Part shown: positions 7,804-13,724 of the stretch, piece by piece
Numbering within the stretch: position 1 is the first letter of the stretch
Layout of the letters: each line of letters begins with the position of its first letter
Source of the DNA: Thermoanaerobaculia bacterium
GTDB lineage: Bacteria; Bacteroidota; Bacteroidia; Chitinophagales; Saprospiraceae
Assembly: GCA_023151335.1 (NCBI GenBank)
Contig: JAKLJF010000066.1
Span: 1 to 13,724 of the forward strand
Direction: 5' to 3'
Length of the DNA: 13,724 nt
Notes under the pieces: model-generated
Told to the model about the DNA's origin: nothing
Databases searched by the model: none
What the model saw: the letters and a program-made list of their open reading frames with translations, nothing else
Position numbers and translations under genes: made by a program

Positions 7804-7828
7804 GACGGTTGACGATGGACGGTTGACG
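7804..7828. repeat. Short tandem repeat in the aconitase leader
   Basis: GACGGTTGACG occurs at 7804-7814 and again at 7818-7828, a 14-base period separated by ATG. It lies between the predicted aconitase promoter and start codon. No function can be assigned. Confidence 0.75.
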
Positions 7829-7872
7829 GGTTTTGGAGCGGGATTTGGTCAAAACAGGTTTTAAAGCGGGCG

Positions 7873-7880
7873 CAAAGGTA
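7873..7880 (-). promoter_or_regulatory. Predicted aconitase -7 promoter element (TACCTTTG)
   Basis: On the minus strand the bases read TACCTTTG, a full match to TAnnTTTG. A weak -33-like TTCTG (7904-7900) lies 19 bases upstream. Transcription would start roughly 80 bases before the aconitase ATG at 7788. The remainder of the 7789-7946 gap holds the short repeat and no gene. Confidence 0.5.
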
Positions 7881-7946
7881 TAGCTTTGGCCTTTGATTTC
7901 AGAACGGGGTAAAATGTAAAATGTTCGGGGAAATTGAATGAAGAAA

Positions 7947-8588
7947 TCAACGTTTTTTAACTTTCAACTCATCCAGCGGCATTTCAAAGCCCGGCAGCAC
8001 ATCTTCACCACTCAGCAGGCGGCCATCGAATCCTTCCAGTATTTCCGGCGCCTGCAGATCGCGATAAACGTAAACCTTTTCCGCGAACGGGTCGATCAAC
8101 CAACCAAGGCGTACGCCGTTTTTCATCCAGGTATCTGTCATTTTGCGTTTAAACCGGCTGATGCGGTCGGTTTGGGATCGAATTTCCATAATAAAATCCG
8201 GGACGACCTGTAAAAAGTCGTTCTCTTCTTCCTCCGGAGAAATGTTTTTCATCCGCTCATTGGATACCCAGGCCGCATCGGGGCTTTTTACAGCGCCTCC
8301 GGCCAAATAGATACCCGTAGAGGGGCCGAATACTTCTCCTGATTTGTTTTTATAATTCCATTGGGTTAGAAAAAATCCAACCATATTTTCACGTTTGCCG
8401 CTTCCGGCTTTAACAGGGCTCATAATCCGAATTTTACCGTTTTTTTCGCGTTCCATTTGCAGGTCGGGAAAATGATCGCATAACTCCCGGAACTCGTCCA
8501 GGGAGAAATACCGGTCCAGGATAACTGGCCCCGGCAGCAGAAACTCGCGGGGCAAGCGGAGCGATAACGCGGGTGCAAGGGTTGACAT
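7947..8588 (-). CDS. Uma2 family protein (PD-(D/E)XK nuclease-like, DUF820)
   Basis: A 213-residue protein matching the Uma2/DUF820 family. It has an N-terminal FSLDEFRELCDHFPDLQMEREKNG-like region (28-51) and IRIMSPVKAGSG (54-64). SPDAAWV follows (102-108), with D104 at the usual acidic position, then VPDFIMEIRSQTD (129-141), carrying a second acidic pair D131/E135, and LGWLIDP (161-167). The family has the restriction-endonuclease-like fold, but a biochemical role is not established for most members and they are often amplified in bacterial genomes. EIR replaces the common E-X-K at the end of the core, so catalysis is uncertain. The ATG at 8588 fits the family's usual length. It follows the phosphatase gene by 54 bases in the same direction and may share its transcript. 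Confidence 0.85.
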   Translation of the reverse strand: MSTLAPALSLRLPREFLLPGPVILDRYFSLDEFRELCDHFPDLQMEREKNGKIRIMSPVKAGSGKRENMVGFFLTQWNYKNKSGEVFGPSTGIYLAGGAVKSPDAAWVSNERMKNISPEEEENDFLQVVPDFIMEIRSQTDRISRFKRKMTDTWMKNGVRLGWLIDPFAEKVYVYRDLQAPEILEGFDGRLLSGEDVLPGFEMPLDELKVKKR

Positions 8589-8642
8589 AATCGAAGCATT
8601 TAATAGCGGGACAAGTTAAGACTTTTCGGGAAAAAGCTGCCC

Positions 8643-9266
8643 TTAAGGCGTCGGTTTCCCGTATTTCAGATGCACCACTTCCGCCCGGCCTTTTTCGAAT
8701 ACGGTTACGATGAACAGGTTGTCGTACTGGCTTTCCGGCAGTTGCGGCCAGGCATTCGAGCCGGTGAGCAGATTGAGCAGCGCCGGCGCCGTATTGGAAT
8801 GGCCAACGACCAGCACGGCGCCGCCTTTTTGACTTGACAATACATTGTTAATCAATGGATTTTGATTTAAGGGGTCATATATTTGAACGCTTAACGTTTT
8901 GTCGGAAACCACGGGCTGGGCTGTTTGCCGGGTACGGTTGAAGTTGCTGGAATAGACCGCGCCGATGGGTACGTTTTTTAATACCCGCACGAGTTCGCCG
9001 GCCCGCACCTGGCCGTCGGCGCTGAGTGCAGGATCAGAGCCGATGCCGGTCGTTTCGGCATGGCGCAGCACGATGAAGGTAGTGGCTGTATCCCGGATAA
9101 ATTGGGTGAGGGTAAAAGTATCCGTCACTACCTGTAAGATGGTATCGTACTGTGTAAGGTAAAGCGTATCGGTTTTAACGATGGTTTCCGTGATGATTTT
9201 GGGTTCTTTTTCGCAACTGAACAGGATGGGGGAAAAGGCAAGGAGCAGCGTAATCAATTGTTTCAT
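8643..9266 (-). CDS. Histidine phosphatase superfamily lipoprotein
   Basis: A 207-residue exported protein. Residues 1-17 are a lipoprotein signal ending ILFS before C18, so it should be lipid-anchored. Residues ~19-62 are a Thr/Asp-rich, repetitive segment (KTDTLYLTQYDTI, then VTDTFTLTQFIRDT), likely an extended stalk. From 63 the phosphoglycerate-mutase-like catalytic domain follows: LRHAETTG (67-74, nucleophile H69), the SSNFNRTRQTA segment (106-116) with its usual Arg residues, and VVGHSN (153-158) with the second catalytic His H156. Members dephosphorylate small phosphorylated molecules or proteins; the substrate here is unknown, probably in the periplasm or at the outer-membrane surface. 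The upstream gap to 9423 separates it from a divergent regulator. Call of family and export is secure. Confidence 0.92.
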   Translation of the reverse strand: MKQLITLLLAFSPILFSCEKEPKIITETIVKTDTLYLTQYDTILQVVTDTFTLTQFIRDTATTFIVLRHAETTGIGSDPALSADGQVRAGELVRVLKNVPIGAVYSSNFNRTRQTAQPVVSDKTLSVQIYDPLNQNPLINNVLSSQKGGAVLVVGHSNTAPALLNLLTGSNAWPQLPESQYDNLFIVTVFEKGRAEVVHLKYGKPTP

Positions 9267-9411
9267 ATTTAATGTTTATTGTGTTGTTTGCGCCCGAAAA
9301 GTACGTTCATATTTTTAAACCAGGCCCGGCGGTAGGGAGCCCGCGGGAATAGCCTCATGTCGCCGGCTGGCCGAACGACCTGTGCGACCACCTCTGCTCT
9401 TTACTTTTTCG

Positions 9412-9419
9412 TAATTTTG
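9412..9419 (+). promoter_or_regulatory. -7 promoter element (TAATTTTG) for the membrane regulator
   Basis: TAATTTTG matches TAnnTTTG and ends only 4 bases before the ATG at 9424, so the transcript would start at or beside the start codon (leaderless). The remainder of the 9267-9411 gap holds no gene; a near match TACTTTTC on the minus strand (9303-9296) may serve the phosphatase. Confidence 0.5.
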
Positions 9420-9423
9420 CATC

Positions 9424-10332
9424 ATGTACCGTTCCAATCTGCAATTTCTGGCACTTCTGGCTTTGTCCATCCTGGCCATCGGCTTGTTCGCCGCTCTTTC
9501 CGGCAAACAGGAAACACCCACACCGCATTTCCCGGAAAAAGTCAATCTCGCCCTGCGCCGCACAGCCCATCACCTGCTGGCACAATCAGGCGACAGCACT
9601 TCGTTAATTCCACCCGTCATACAAGGCGAAAATCCGGGCGCCTGGATCATTCGCCTGGAACGCCCTTTCGAGTATAACGCTTTGCCGGGGCTGTTGCAGG
9701 AGTCGTTCGACCTGCACGGCATTACCGCGGAATACGACGTGATGCTGCTGAATTGTGAAAACGATGAACTGTTGTTGGGGTACAATAAACGCGACTTCAC
9801 GAACAACAACGAAACCCCTTGCGGTACCCGTGAGCAAAACGGCCAGTGTTACAATGTGCAAGTTACCTTTTCCGGGGCGGCGGGGCAATCGCCTTCCGGG
9901 AATTTGCTGCTGTGGACCACTTTGCCGGTCATGCTGGCGCTGGGTTATTTTTTGTATCGAAATTTGAAGAAAAAACCCGGCCCCGGCGCAGCTGATACGC
10001 CCGACGAAAAAGGGAAGAGCCCGGTCATGGTATTCGGCCAGTCGGTGCTGGATGCCGCCAACCAGTCGCTCACGGTAGCCGGCGTCCGGCATGAGCTGAC
10101 CTACCGGGAGACCAAGCTGCTGCAACTCTTTTGCCGCCATCCCAACCAATTGCTGGAACGCGATTTTATCCTCCAAAACGTGTGGGCCGATGAAGGTATC
10201 CTCGTTGGCCGCAGCGTGGATATGTTCGTGTCGCGCCTGCGGAAACTGCTGCGGGCCGATGAATCGCTGCGCATTGCCACGGTGCATGGCGTGGGGTACC
10301 GGCTGGAGCTAGTGATGAGCGATGAGCGATGA
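9424..10332 (+). CDS. Membrane-bound one-component regulator, C-terminal OmpR-type winged helix
   Basis: A 302-residue protein. A TM helix lies at ~7-24, and a presumably periplasmic domain at ~27-158 contains three Cys (111, 133, 142) and a recurrent NCENDELLLGYNKRDF segment. A second TM helix is at 161-178, followed by a basic KKK stop-transfer, a Pro/Gly linker, and a winged-helix domain at ~203-296. The latter has the RETKLLQLF helix, the recognition helix around VGRSVDMFVSRLRKLL (261-276) and the wing VHGVGYRL (287-294), as in OmpR/PhoB effectors. There is no receiver or kinase domain, so it would sense outside and bind DNA inside while membrane-tethered. CadC/ToxR proteins have the opposite order (DNA-binding domain first). 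The last residues (MSDER) come from the tandem repeat beginning at 10313. Target genes unknown; the divergent phosphatase is a candidate by position only. Confidence 0.88.
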   Translation: MYRSNLQFLALLALSILAIGLFAALSGKQETPTPHFPEKVNLALRRTAHHLLAQSGDSTSLIPPVIQGENPGAWIIRLERPFEYNALPGLLQESFDLHGITAEYDVMLLNCENDELLLGYNKRDFTNNNETPCGTREQNGQCYNVQVTFSGAAGQSPSGNLLLWTTLPVMLALGYFLYRNLKKKPGPGAADTPDEKGKSPVMVFGQSVLDAANQSLTVAGVRHELTYRETKLLQLFCRHPNQLLERDFILQNVWADEGILVGRSVDMFVSRLRKLLRADESLRIATVHGVGYRLELVMSDER

Positions 10333-10354
10333 ATGATGAGCGATGAGCGATGAG
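10313..10354. repeat. GATGAGC tandem repeat overlapping a gene end
   Basis: Two adjacent 21-base copies (10313-10333 and 10334-10354) differing only at the last base, each made of GATGAGC-type 7-mers. The first copy encodes the final MSDER and supplies the TGA stop of the winged-helix gene. Confidence 0.9.
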
Positions 10355-10367
10355 TTAATTCTGAGGC

Positions 10368-10631
10368 TTGGAATGGAACGAAGCAATGACCAATGACGGA
10401 ACGCGCAATGACAAAACCAATAGCGCTGCGCTGCCACTCGGCGCGCCAGGCGAAGAATGTCCTTCCTGCGGCGCGCGGCTAAAAGGAAAATTTTGCCATA
10501 AATATGGGGAAAAGAAGGTAAAACTGAAGGATTTTGCCATGCACCGCTACCTGAAGCAGATGTTCGCCCATGCCACGCATTTCGATTTCTCTGGCTGTCC
10601 TTTGGGGTGGTTTGAAACGATCCCTTTTTAA
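10368..10631 (+). pseudogene. DUF3667-like N-terminal fragment (truncated)
   Basis: An 87-residue open frame whose central part, residues 30-73, looks like the N-terminus of DUF3667 proteins: a zinc-ribbon (ECPSCGARLKGKFCHKYGEKK) and then a helix (KDFAMHRYLKQMFAHATHFDFS) that normally continues into several TM helices. Here it breaks off after HFDFS and stops at 10631. The ribbon has C31, C34 and C43 but Tyr46 in place of the fourth Cys. The first ~25 residues are read from repeat-like DNA (CAATGAC three times at 10384, 10391 and 10406) and are probably not original coding sequence. Best explained as a gene remnant whose membrane part has been deleted. A small functional protein is possible but less likely. 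The DUF3667 assignment is from motif memory. Confidence 0.6.
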
Positions 10632-10641
10632 AAAATTAGAG

Positions 10642-10649
10642 TAAGTTTG
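10642..10649 (+). promoter_or_regulatory. -7 promoter element (TAAGTTTG) for the amidotransferase gene
   Basis: TAAGTTTG matches TAnnTTTG and ends 7 bases before the ATG at 10657, predicting a leader of only a few bases. It lies just after the DUF3667 fragment, so the amidotransferase gene would be independently transcribed. No clear -33 element. Confidence 0.45.
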
Positions 10650-10656
10650 TCCCGCT

Positions 10657-11346
10657 ATGAAAATTGGACTGTTAGAGTGCGACCACGTCGCAACCGAGGT
10701 GCGCCCCATTGCCGGCGATTACCGGGATATGTTCCTGGATTTCCTGCCCGGACCCGAATGGGTCTTTTTCGACGTATGCAAGGGCCAATTTCCGTCTCCG
10801 GACGACGACTGTGACGCTTACCTTTGCACCGGTTCCCGCTTCTCCGTGTACGATGAAGTGGACTGGATACTGGAGTTAAAAGCCTTTGTCCGGCGAATCA
10901 GCAGGAGCGATAAAAAATTCATCGGCGTATGTTTCGGCCACCAGATGATGGGAGAAGCCCTGGGCGGCAAGGTGAAGAAAGCGGAAAGCGGCTGGAACGT
11001 TGGCGTTCACGCCTTTGAAATACTCCGGCCGGCGCCCTGGATGTCGCCATTCCGGCCCAGCCTGAACCTGATGATGATGTGCCAGGATCAGGTGGTGCAG
11101 CTTCCACCCGGCAGCACGGTGCTGGCCCGAACGGCCTACTGCCCGGTGGGTATGTTCCAGGTAGGCCCGAACATGCTGGGCATACAGGGCCATCCGGAGT
11201 TTCCGAAAGCATACGAGGCCCGGCTGCTGGAAATGCGGCGCGACCGTATCGGCAGCGATAAAGTAGACGCCGCGCTAAAAAGCCTGGATTTGCCGGTGGA
11301 TACAGCGCCAATAGCCGCATGGATTGGGCATTTTTTAAAAGCCTGA
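10657..11346 (+). CDS. Class I glutamine amidotransferase (GATase1-domain protein)
   Basis: A 229-residue stand-alone GATase of the GMP-synthase-like group. The triad is readable: nucleophile C92 in IGVCFGHQMMGEALGGKV (89-106, the nucleophile elbow), and H179/E181 in GIQGHPEF (175-182). LCTGSRFSVYDEVDWI (56-71) is the usual substrate-side segment preceding the elbow in this family. These proteins hydrolyse glutamine or gamma-glutamyl bonds; without an attached or adjacent synthetase domain the acceptor is unknown. Relatives include gamma-glutamyl-peptide hydrolases and GuaA-like proteins of unclear role. Length fits a complete single-domain member. The start at 10657 is the first ATG after the -7 box and gives the canonical MKIGLLECD opening strand. 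No operon partner is evident downstream, where a 260-base gap follows. Confidence 0.9.
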   Translation: MKIGLLECDHVATEVRPIAGDYRDMFLDFLPGPEWVFFDVCKGQFPSPDDDCDAYLCTGSRFSVYDEVDWILELKAFVRRISRSDKKFIGVCFGHQMMGEALGGKVKKAESGWNVGVHAFEILRPAPWMSPFRPSLNLMMMCQDQVVQLPPGSTVLARTAYCPVGMFQVGPNMLGIQGHPEFPKAYEARLLEMRRDRIGSDKVDAALKSLDLPVDTAPIAAWIGHFLKA

Positions 11347-11606
11347 GGCGACACAGTCTAAAAATTTCTGATCATTTGTTGTTTGTGTTTTTGTAAATAC
11401 AATACTATTCCGGTTTCTGAACGATAAGTCCAAGGGTTTAATCCGGACGCGTGGCATCTTTGTGCAGGCAGCCACAAGTAGATTGTGTTGAATATACCCC
11501 CTCCTCTCTAGCGGTTCTCAGTTTTTAAAAAAAGCTGATAAGATAAAGTCAACTCGCGTGTCATGCTTAAGTTTATGCATTCCCTCTTCGGCCATCTATA
11601 AAATTT
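11347..11606. other. Non-coding gap upstream of the propeller sensor
   Basis: This 260-base stretch is AT-richer than its surroundings and shows no gene, tRNA or strong terminator. It contains a small inverted repeat TTGTA-AA-TACAA (11391-11402), a near -7 box CATCTTTG (11455-11462), and a poly-purine/A run near 11525. It presumably carries the promoter for the gene starting at 11607, but I cannot place it. Confidence 0.5.
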
Positions 11607-13724
11607 ATGTTAAGCCCCTATAAATGGATATATTTCGTTTTACTGTTGTTCCAAACAACGGTCATATCGCTTTTGGCCCAACTACCGGCTTTCCCCAACC
11701 GTTTCAACCCCCGTTTCGAAGTATTCAAACTGCCCGGCGGCGAAACGGCCAACATGGTGCAGTGTATTATCCAGGACAAGGTAGGATTCCTTTGGTTTGC
11801 CACACGCGCCGGATTGATCCGCTATGACGGGCGCCAGTTCGTTACTTACCGCCACGACCCGGCTGACAGCAGCTCGATTGCCGCCGATTACGTCAACTGG
11901 ATATTTGAAGACAGCAAAGGTATTCTTTGGCTGGGTTCCTGCTGCGACGGTTTGAGCGCGTTCGACCCGGTGACGGAAAAATGCGTCCGTTACCGCCATG
12001 ACGACAACGACCCGTCCAGCCTCGCCGCCGACTATGTGTCGATGATCACGGAAGATCGCTCGGGTAATATATGGGTTGCCACGGCCGGAGGCCTGGATTG
12101 TTTTTCGCCGGGGCCCGGGCGCAGACAACGCGGAACGATCAAACATTACCTTTCCGGTCCCTATACCCCCCGCAACCCGAATCAAGAATTTGTACGGGCA
12201 TTATATGTCGACAGCCAGGGCGTCCTATGGGTAGGATGCGGCGATCCTTACAACGAAAACAGTCCCGGCGGATTATACCGGTATCAACCTGAAATCGACG
12301 ATTTCGCTCGTTTTAGCAAGGAGGGCGAACCGGTCGATAATCGCGTTCAGGTTATCTTTGAAGACAGGCGAAAAAATTTCTGGACAGGTACCTGTGGCAG
12401 CGCCGGCTTGTACCGGATGGAAACTACCGATGGACGGGAACAGTTCAACCGGCTGCCGCCTGTTAATCGCCTTTCTCCAACCCGGCTAAGCAGCCCGGCC
12501 CTTGTGCGAAACGACCATATTTTCCCTCAATACGAACATATCACCTTTATGTTCGAAGACCAGCAAGGCCGGCTGTGGATCGGCGCCGTGGAAGGCGGAC
12601 TGAATGTGCATGATCCGTCAACAGGCGTTACACGCCATTTTGAACAGGCAAGTGGCATACCCGACAGTTTGCAAAGCATATCGTTATGGCACGGCTGCCA
12701 GAGCCGCGATGGAACCGTCTGGATCGGTTGCGGCGACAACGGGCCGGTTTATCGCGTAACCAATACCAACGATCTGTTTCCATTTTATCATACCCGTCAT
12801 TTATTCGGTATAGAAGATATTAATATAACCGGGATATTCAAGGAGTCGGTAAGCGCCGTTTGGCTGCAAACGCTCGGTAACATGAATAGCGTGGTGCGCC
12901 TGAACCGCACTGACCATACTTACCGGCGTTTTGACTACGATCCTCCGGCAATCCGCCACTCTTGCCTCGATCTGTTCGCCCTGGCCGGCGACCAGGACGG
13001 CAACCTGTGGGCCAGTACAGAACAAGGATTGTACCGGCAGGAACCGGCGACCGCCGGTCATGGAACATTCAGACCCGACCCCGTTTTCTCCGACAAACTG
13101 CAACTCCGGGCAGCCTGGCCTCCTTTTCGCGACCGCCGCGGCAATACCTGGGTGGCCACTTTTGGCCAAGGTCTGTTCAGGGTTAAAGCCGGTTCAGACA
13201 CGGCTGTTCCGTTCCGGCATAACCCGGCTGACACGATGAGTATTGGGGGCAATCTGGTGGAAAAAGTATTTGAAGACCGTCAGGGCAACATCTGGGTGTT
13301 GGGCGCCAGCGCGGGTTTTGACCGCCGAACACCGATGTTTCTTGACCGATTCAATCCTGCCGACCAGCGCTTTACGCATTGCCTGCCTCCAGGCGAGCTG
13401 GGTGACCCGGGTTCGGTAGTGAAAGACCACAAGGGCAATTTTTGGTTTACCGCGTTTCCATTCGGTATCCGGAAGTTCAATCCGGATACCCCGAAATATG
13501 AGGCTTTTACCGTGGGTAAAAGCGCTTTGCCCACAAACATGGTCATGGAAATGCAGGCGGGAAACGACGGGAATATCTGGATGCTCGCCAAGGATGGTAT
13601 CATCAAACTGAATCCGGAAACAGGTTCTTTTTTTACCTATACGGCCTATCACGGTATTCAAACATACCCCAATGACCACCCCTGGATAACCGGTTCCTGT
13701 TCCGGGCCGGATGGGGAAATCCTT
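11607..13724 (+). CDS. Two-component regulator propeller-domain sensor (N-terminal 706 residues, 3' end outside window)
   Basis: The frame is open from the ATG at 11607 to the window edge. Residues 1-25 (MLSPYKWIYFVLLLF, then a stretch ending SLLAQ) are a signal peptide, which fixes this start. Then come 13 reg_prop-type blades, each with a G-x-[LIFVT]-W core; the Trp residues lie at about 63, 108, 156, 208, 259, 324, 372, 419, 468, 515, 563, 613 and 658, spaced 45-65 apart. The final GPDGEIL begins a fourteenth blade, as expected for two seven-bladed propellers. In Bacteroidota this ectodomain is normally followed by a Y_Y_Y domain, a TM helix and a cytoplasmic output: histidine kinase (hybrid HTCS), LytTR or LuxR-type. 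Which applies cannot be seen. Several blades carry Cys directly after W-x-G. The ligand in well-studied HTCS is often a glycan fragment; here there is no polysaccharide-utilisation gene nearby. Confidence 0.9.
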   Translation, partial: MLSPYKWIYFVLLLFQTTVISLLAQLPAFPNRFNPRFEVFKLPGGETANMVQCIIQDKVGFLWFATRAGLIRYDGRQFVTYRHDPADSSSIAADYVNWIFEDSKGILWLGSCCDGLSAFDPVTEKCVRYRHDDNDPSSLAADYVSMITEDRSGNIWVATAGGLDCFSPGPGRRQRGTIKHYLSGPYTPRNPNQEFVRALYVDSQGVLWVGCGDPYNENSPGGLYRYQPEIDDFARFSKEGEPVDNRVQVIFEDRRKNFWTGTCGSAGLYRMETTDGREQFNRLPPVNRLSPTRLSSPALVRNDHIFPQYEHITFMFEDQQGRLWIGAVEGGLNVHDPSTGVTRHFEQASGIPDSLQSISLWHGCQSRDGTVWIGCGDNGPVYRVTNTNDLFPFYHTRHLFGIEDINITGIFKESVSAVWLQTLGNMNSVVRLNRTDHTYRRFDYDPPAIRHSCLDLFALAGDQDGNLWASTEQGLYRQEPATAGHGTFRPDPVFSDKLQLRAAWPPFRDRRGNTWVATFGQGLFRVKAGSDTAVPFRHNPADTMSIGGNLVEKVFEDRQGNIWVLGASAGFDRRTPMFLDRFNPADQRFTHCLPPGELGDPGSVVKDHKGNFWFTAFPFGIRKFNPDTPKYEAFTVGKSALPTNMVMEMQAGNDGNIWMLAKDGIIKLNPETGSFFTYTAYHGIQTYPNDHPWITGSCSGPDGEIL

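Noticed and set aside
5590..7812. Very long open frame on the plus strand opposite aconitase (740 codons)
   Set aside because: It is antisense to an intact aconitase with all catalytic residues. Its translation is a low-complexity mix rich in Gly, Ala, His, Val and Phe, typical of a mirrored frame of a GC-rich gene.
7881..7888. Plus-strand promoter box TAGCTTTG upstream of the Uma2 gene's 3' end
   Set aside because: No plus-strand gene follows; it is kept only as part of the palindrome observation.
9604..10287. Minus-strand 227-codon frame opposite the winged-helix regulator
   Set aside because: Gln/His-rich shadow translation with no domain; the plus-strand product has clear TM helices and a winged helix.
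8603..10658. 12-base identity TTGTCCCGCTAT upstream of both the Uma2 gene (minus strand, 8614-8603) and the amidotransferase gene (10647-10658)
   Set aside because: About ten 12-mer matches are expected by chance between the strands of a window this long, and the Uma2 copy lacks a good -7 box.
11624..11827. 67-codon plus-strand frame starting at ATG 11624
   Set aside because: It is out of frame with the propeller gene, which starts at 11607 with a good signal peptide and continues through 13 blades.
12801..13679. Minus-strand frames opposite the propeller gene
   Set aside because: All are antisense to a continuous 706-codon frame with regular repeat motifs.
1..13724. CRISPR array, tRNA, insertion sequence or prophage signature
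   Set aside because: No regularly spaced direct repeats, cloverleaf, transposase or integrase motif was found on either strand.

Overview
The window reads as a chromosomal piece of a fairly GC-rich member of the Bacteroidota, plausibly a Saprospirales/Chitinophagales-type organism. This is an inference from gene content: a long periplasmic two-component-regulator propeller sensor, a single-POTRA outer-membrane barrel, a mitochondrial-type aconitase, a DUF3667 remnant, Uma2, and several upstream TAnnTTTG (-7) elements of the Bacteroidota sigma factor type. No tRNA, rRNA, CRISPR array, insertion sequence or phage gene is visible.

Layout. Positions 3-2229 (+) hold a tightly overlapped operon: the C-terminal part of an erythromycin-esterase-family protein, an ABC transporter ATPase and its six-helix permease, joined by two ATGA stop/start overlaps. 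Facing it (-) is a two-gene unit, a POTRA/beta-barrel outer-membrane protein (4404-2950) followed after 3 bases by a HemK-like methyltransferase (2946-2284). From 4521 (+) comes a membrane-anchored coiled-coil protein with a C-terminal helix-hairpin-helix domain. It converges on aconitase (7788-5524, -), and the short gap between them holds a perfect 19-bp bidirectional terminator flanked by two similar palindromes, each abutting a stop codon. Further on the minus strand are a Uma2-family protein and a histidine-phosphatase lipoprotein.

From 9424 everything runs on the plus strand: a two-TM membrane regulator with a C-terminal OmpR-type winged helix, a tandem-repeat patch that supplies that gene's last codons, a broken DUF3667 fragment, a class I glutamine amidotransferase, a 260-base gap, and a large secreted propeller sensor (from 11607) that runs off the window with 13 blades visible.

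The genes do not form one pathway. The only clear functional groupings are the esterase/ABC operon (possible drug or small-molecule detoxification and export) and the outer-membrane-protein/methyltransferase pair. I see no convincing complete undescribed system. The best leads are the palindromes at the two convergent stop codons, the membrane-bound winged-helix regulator with inverted domain order and an apparently leaderless start, and the Cys-rich blade motifs in the propeller sensor.
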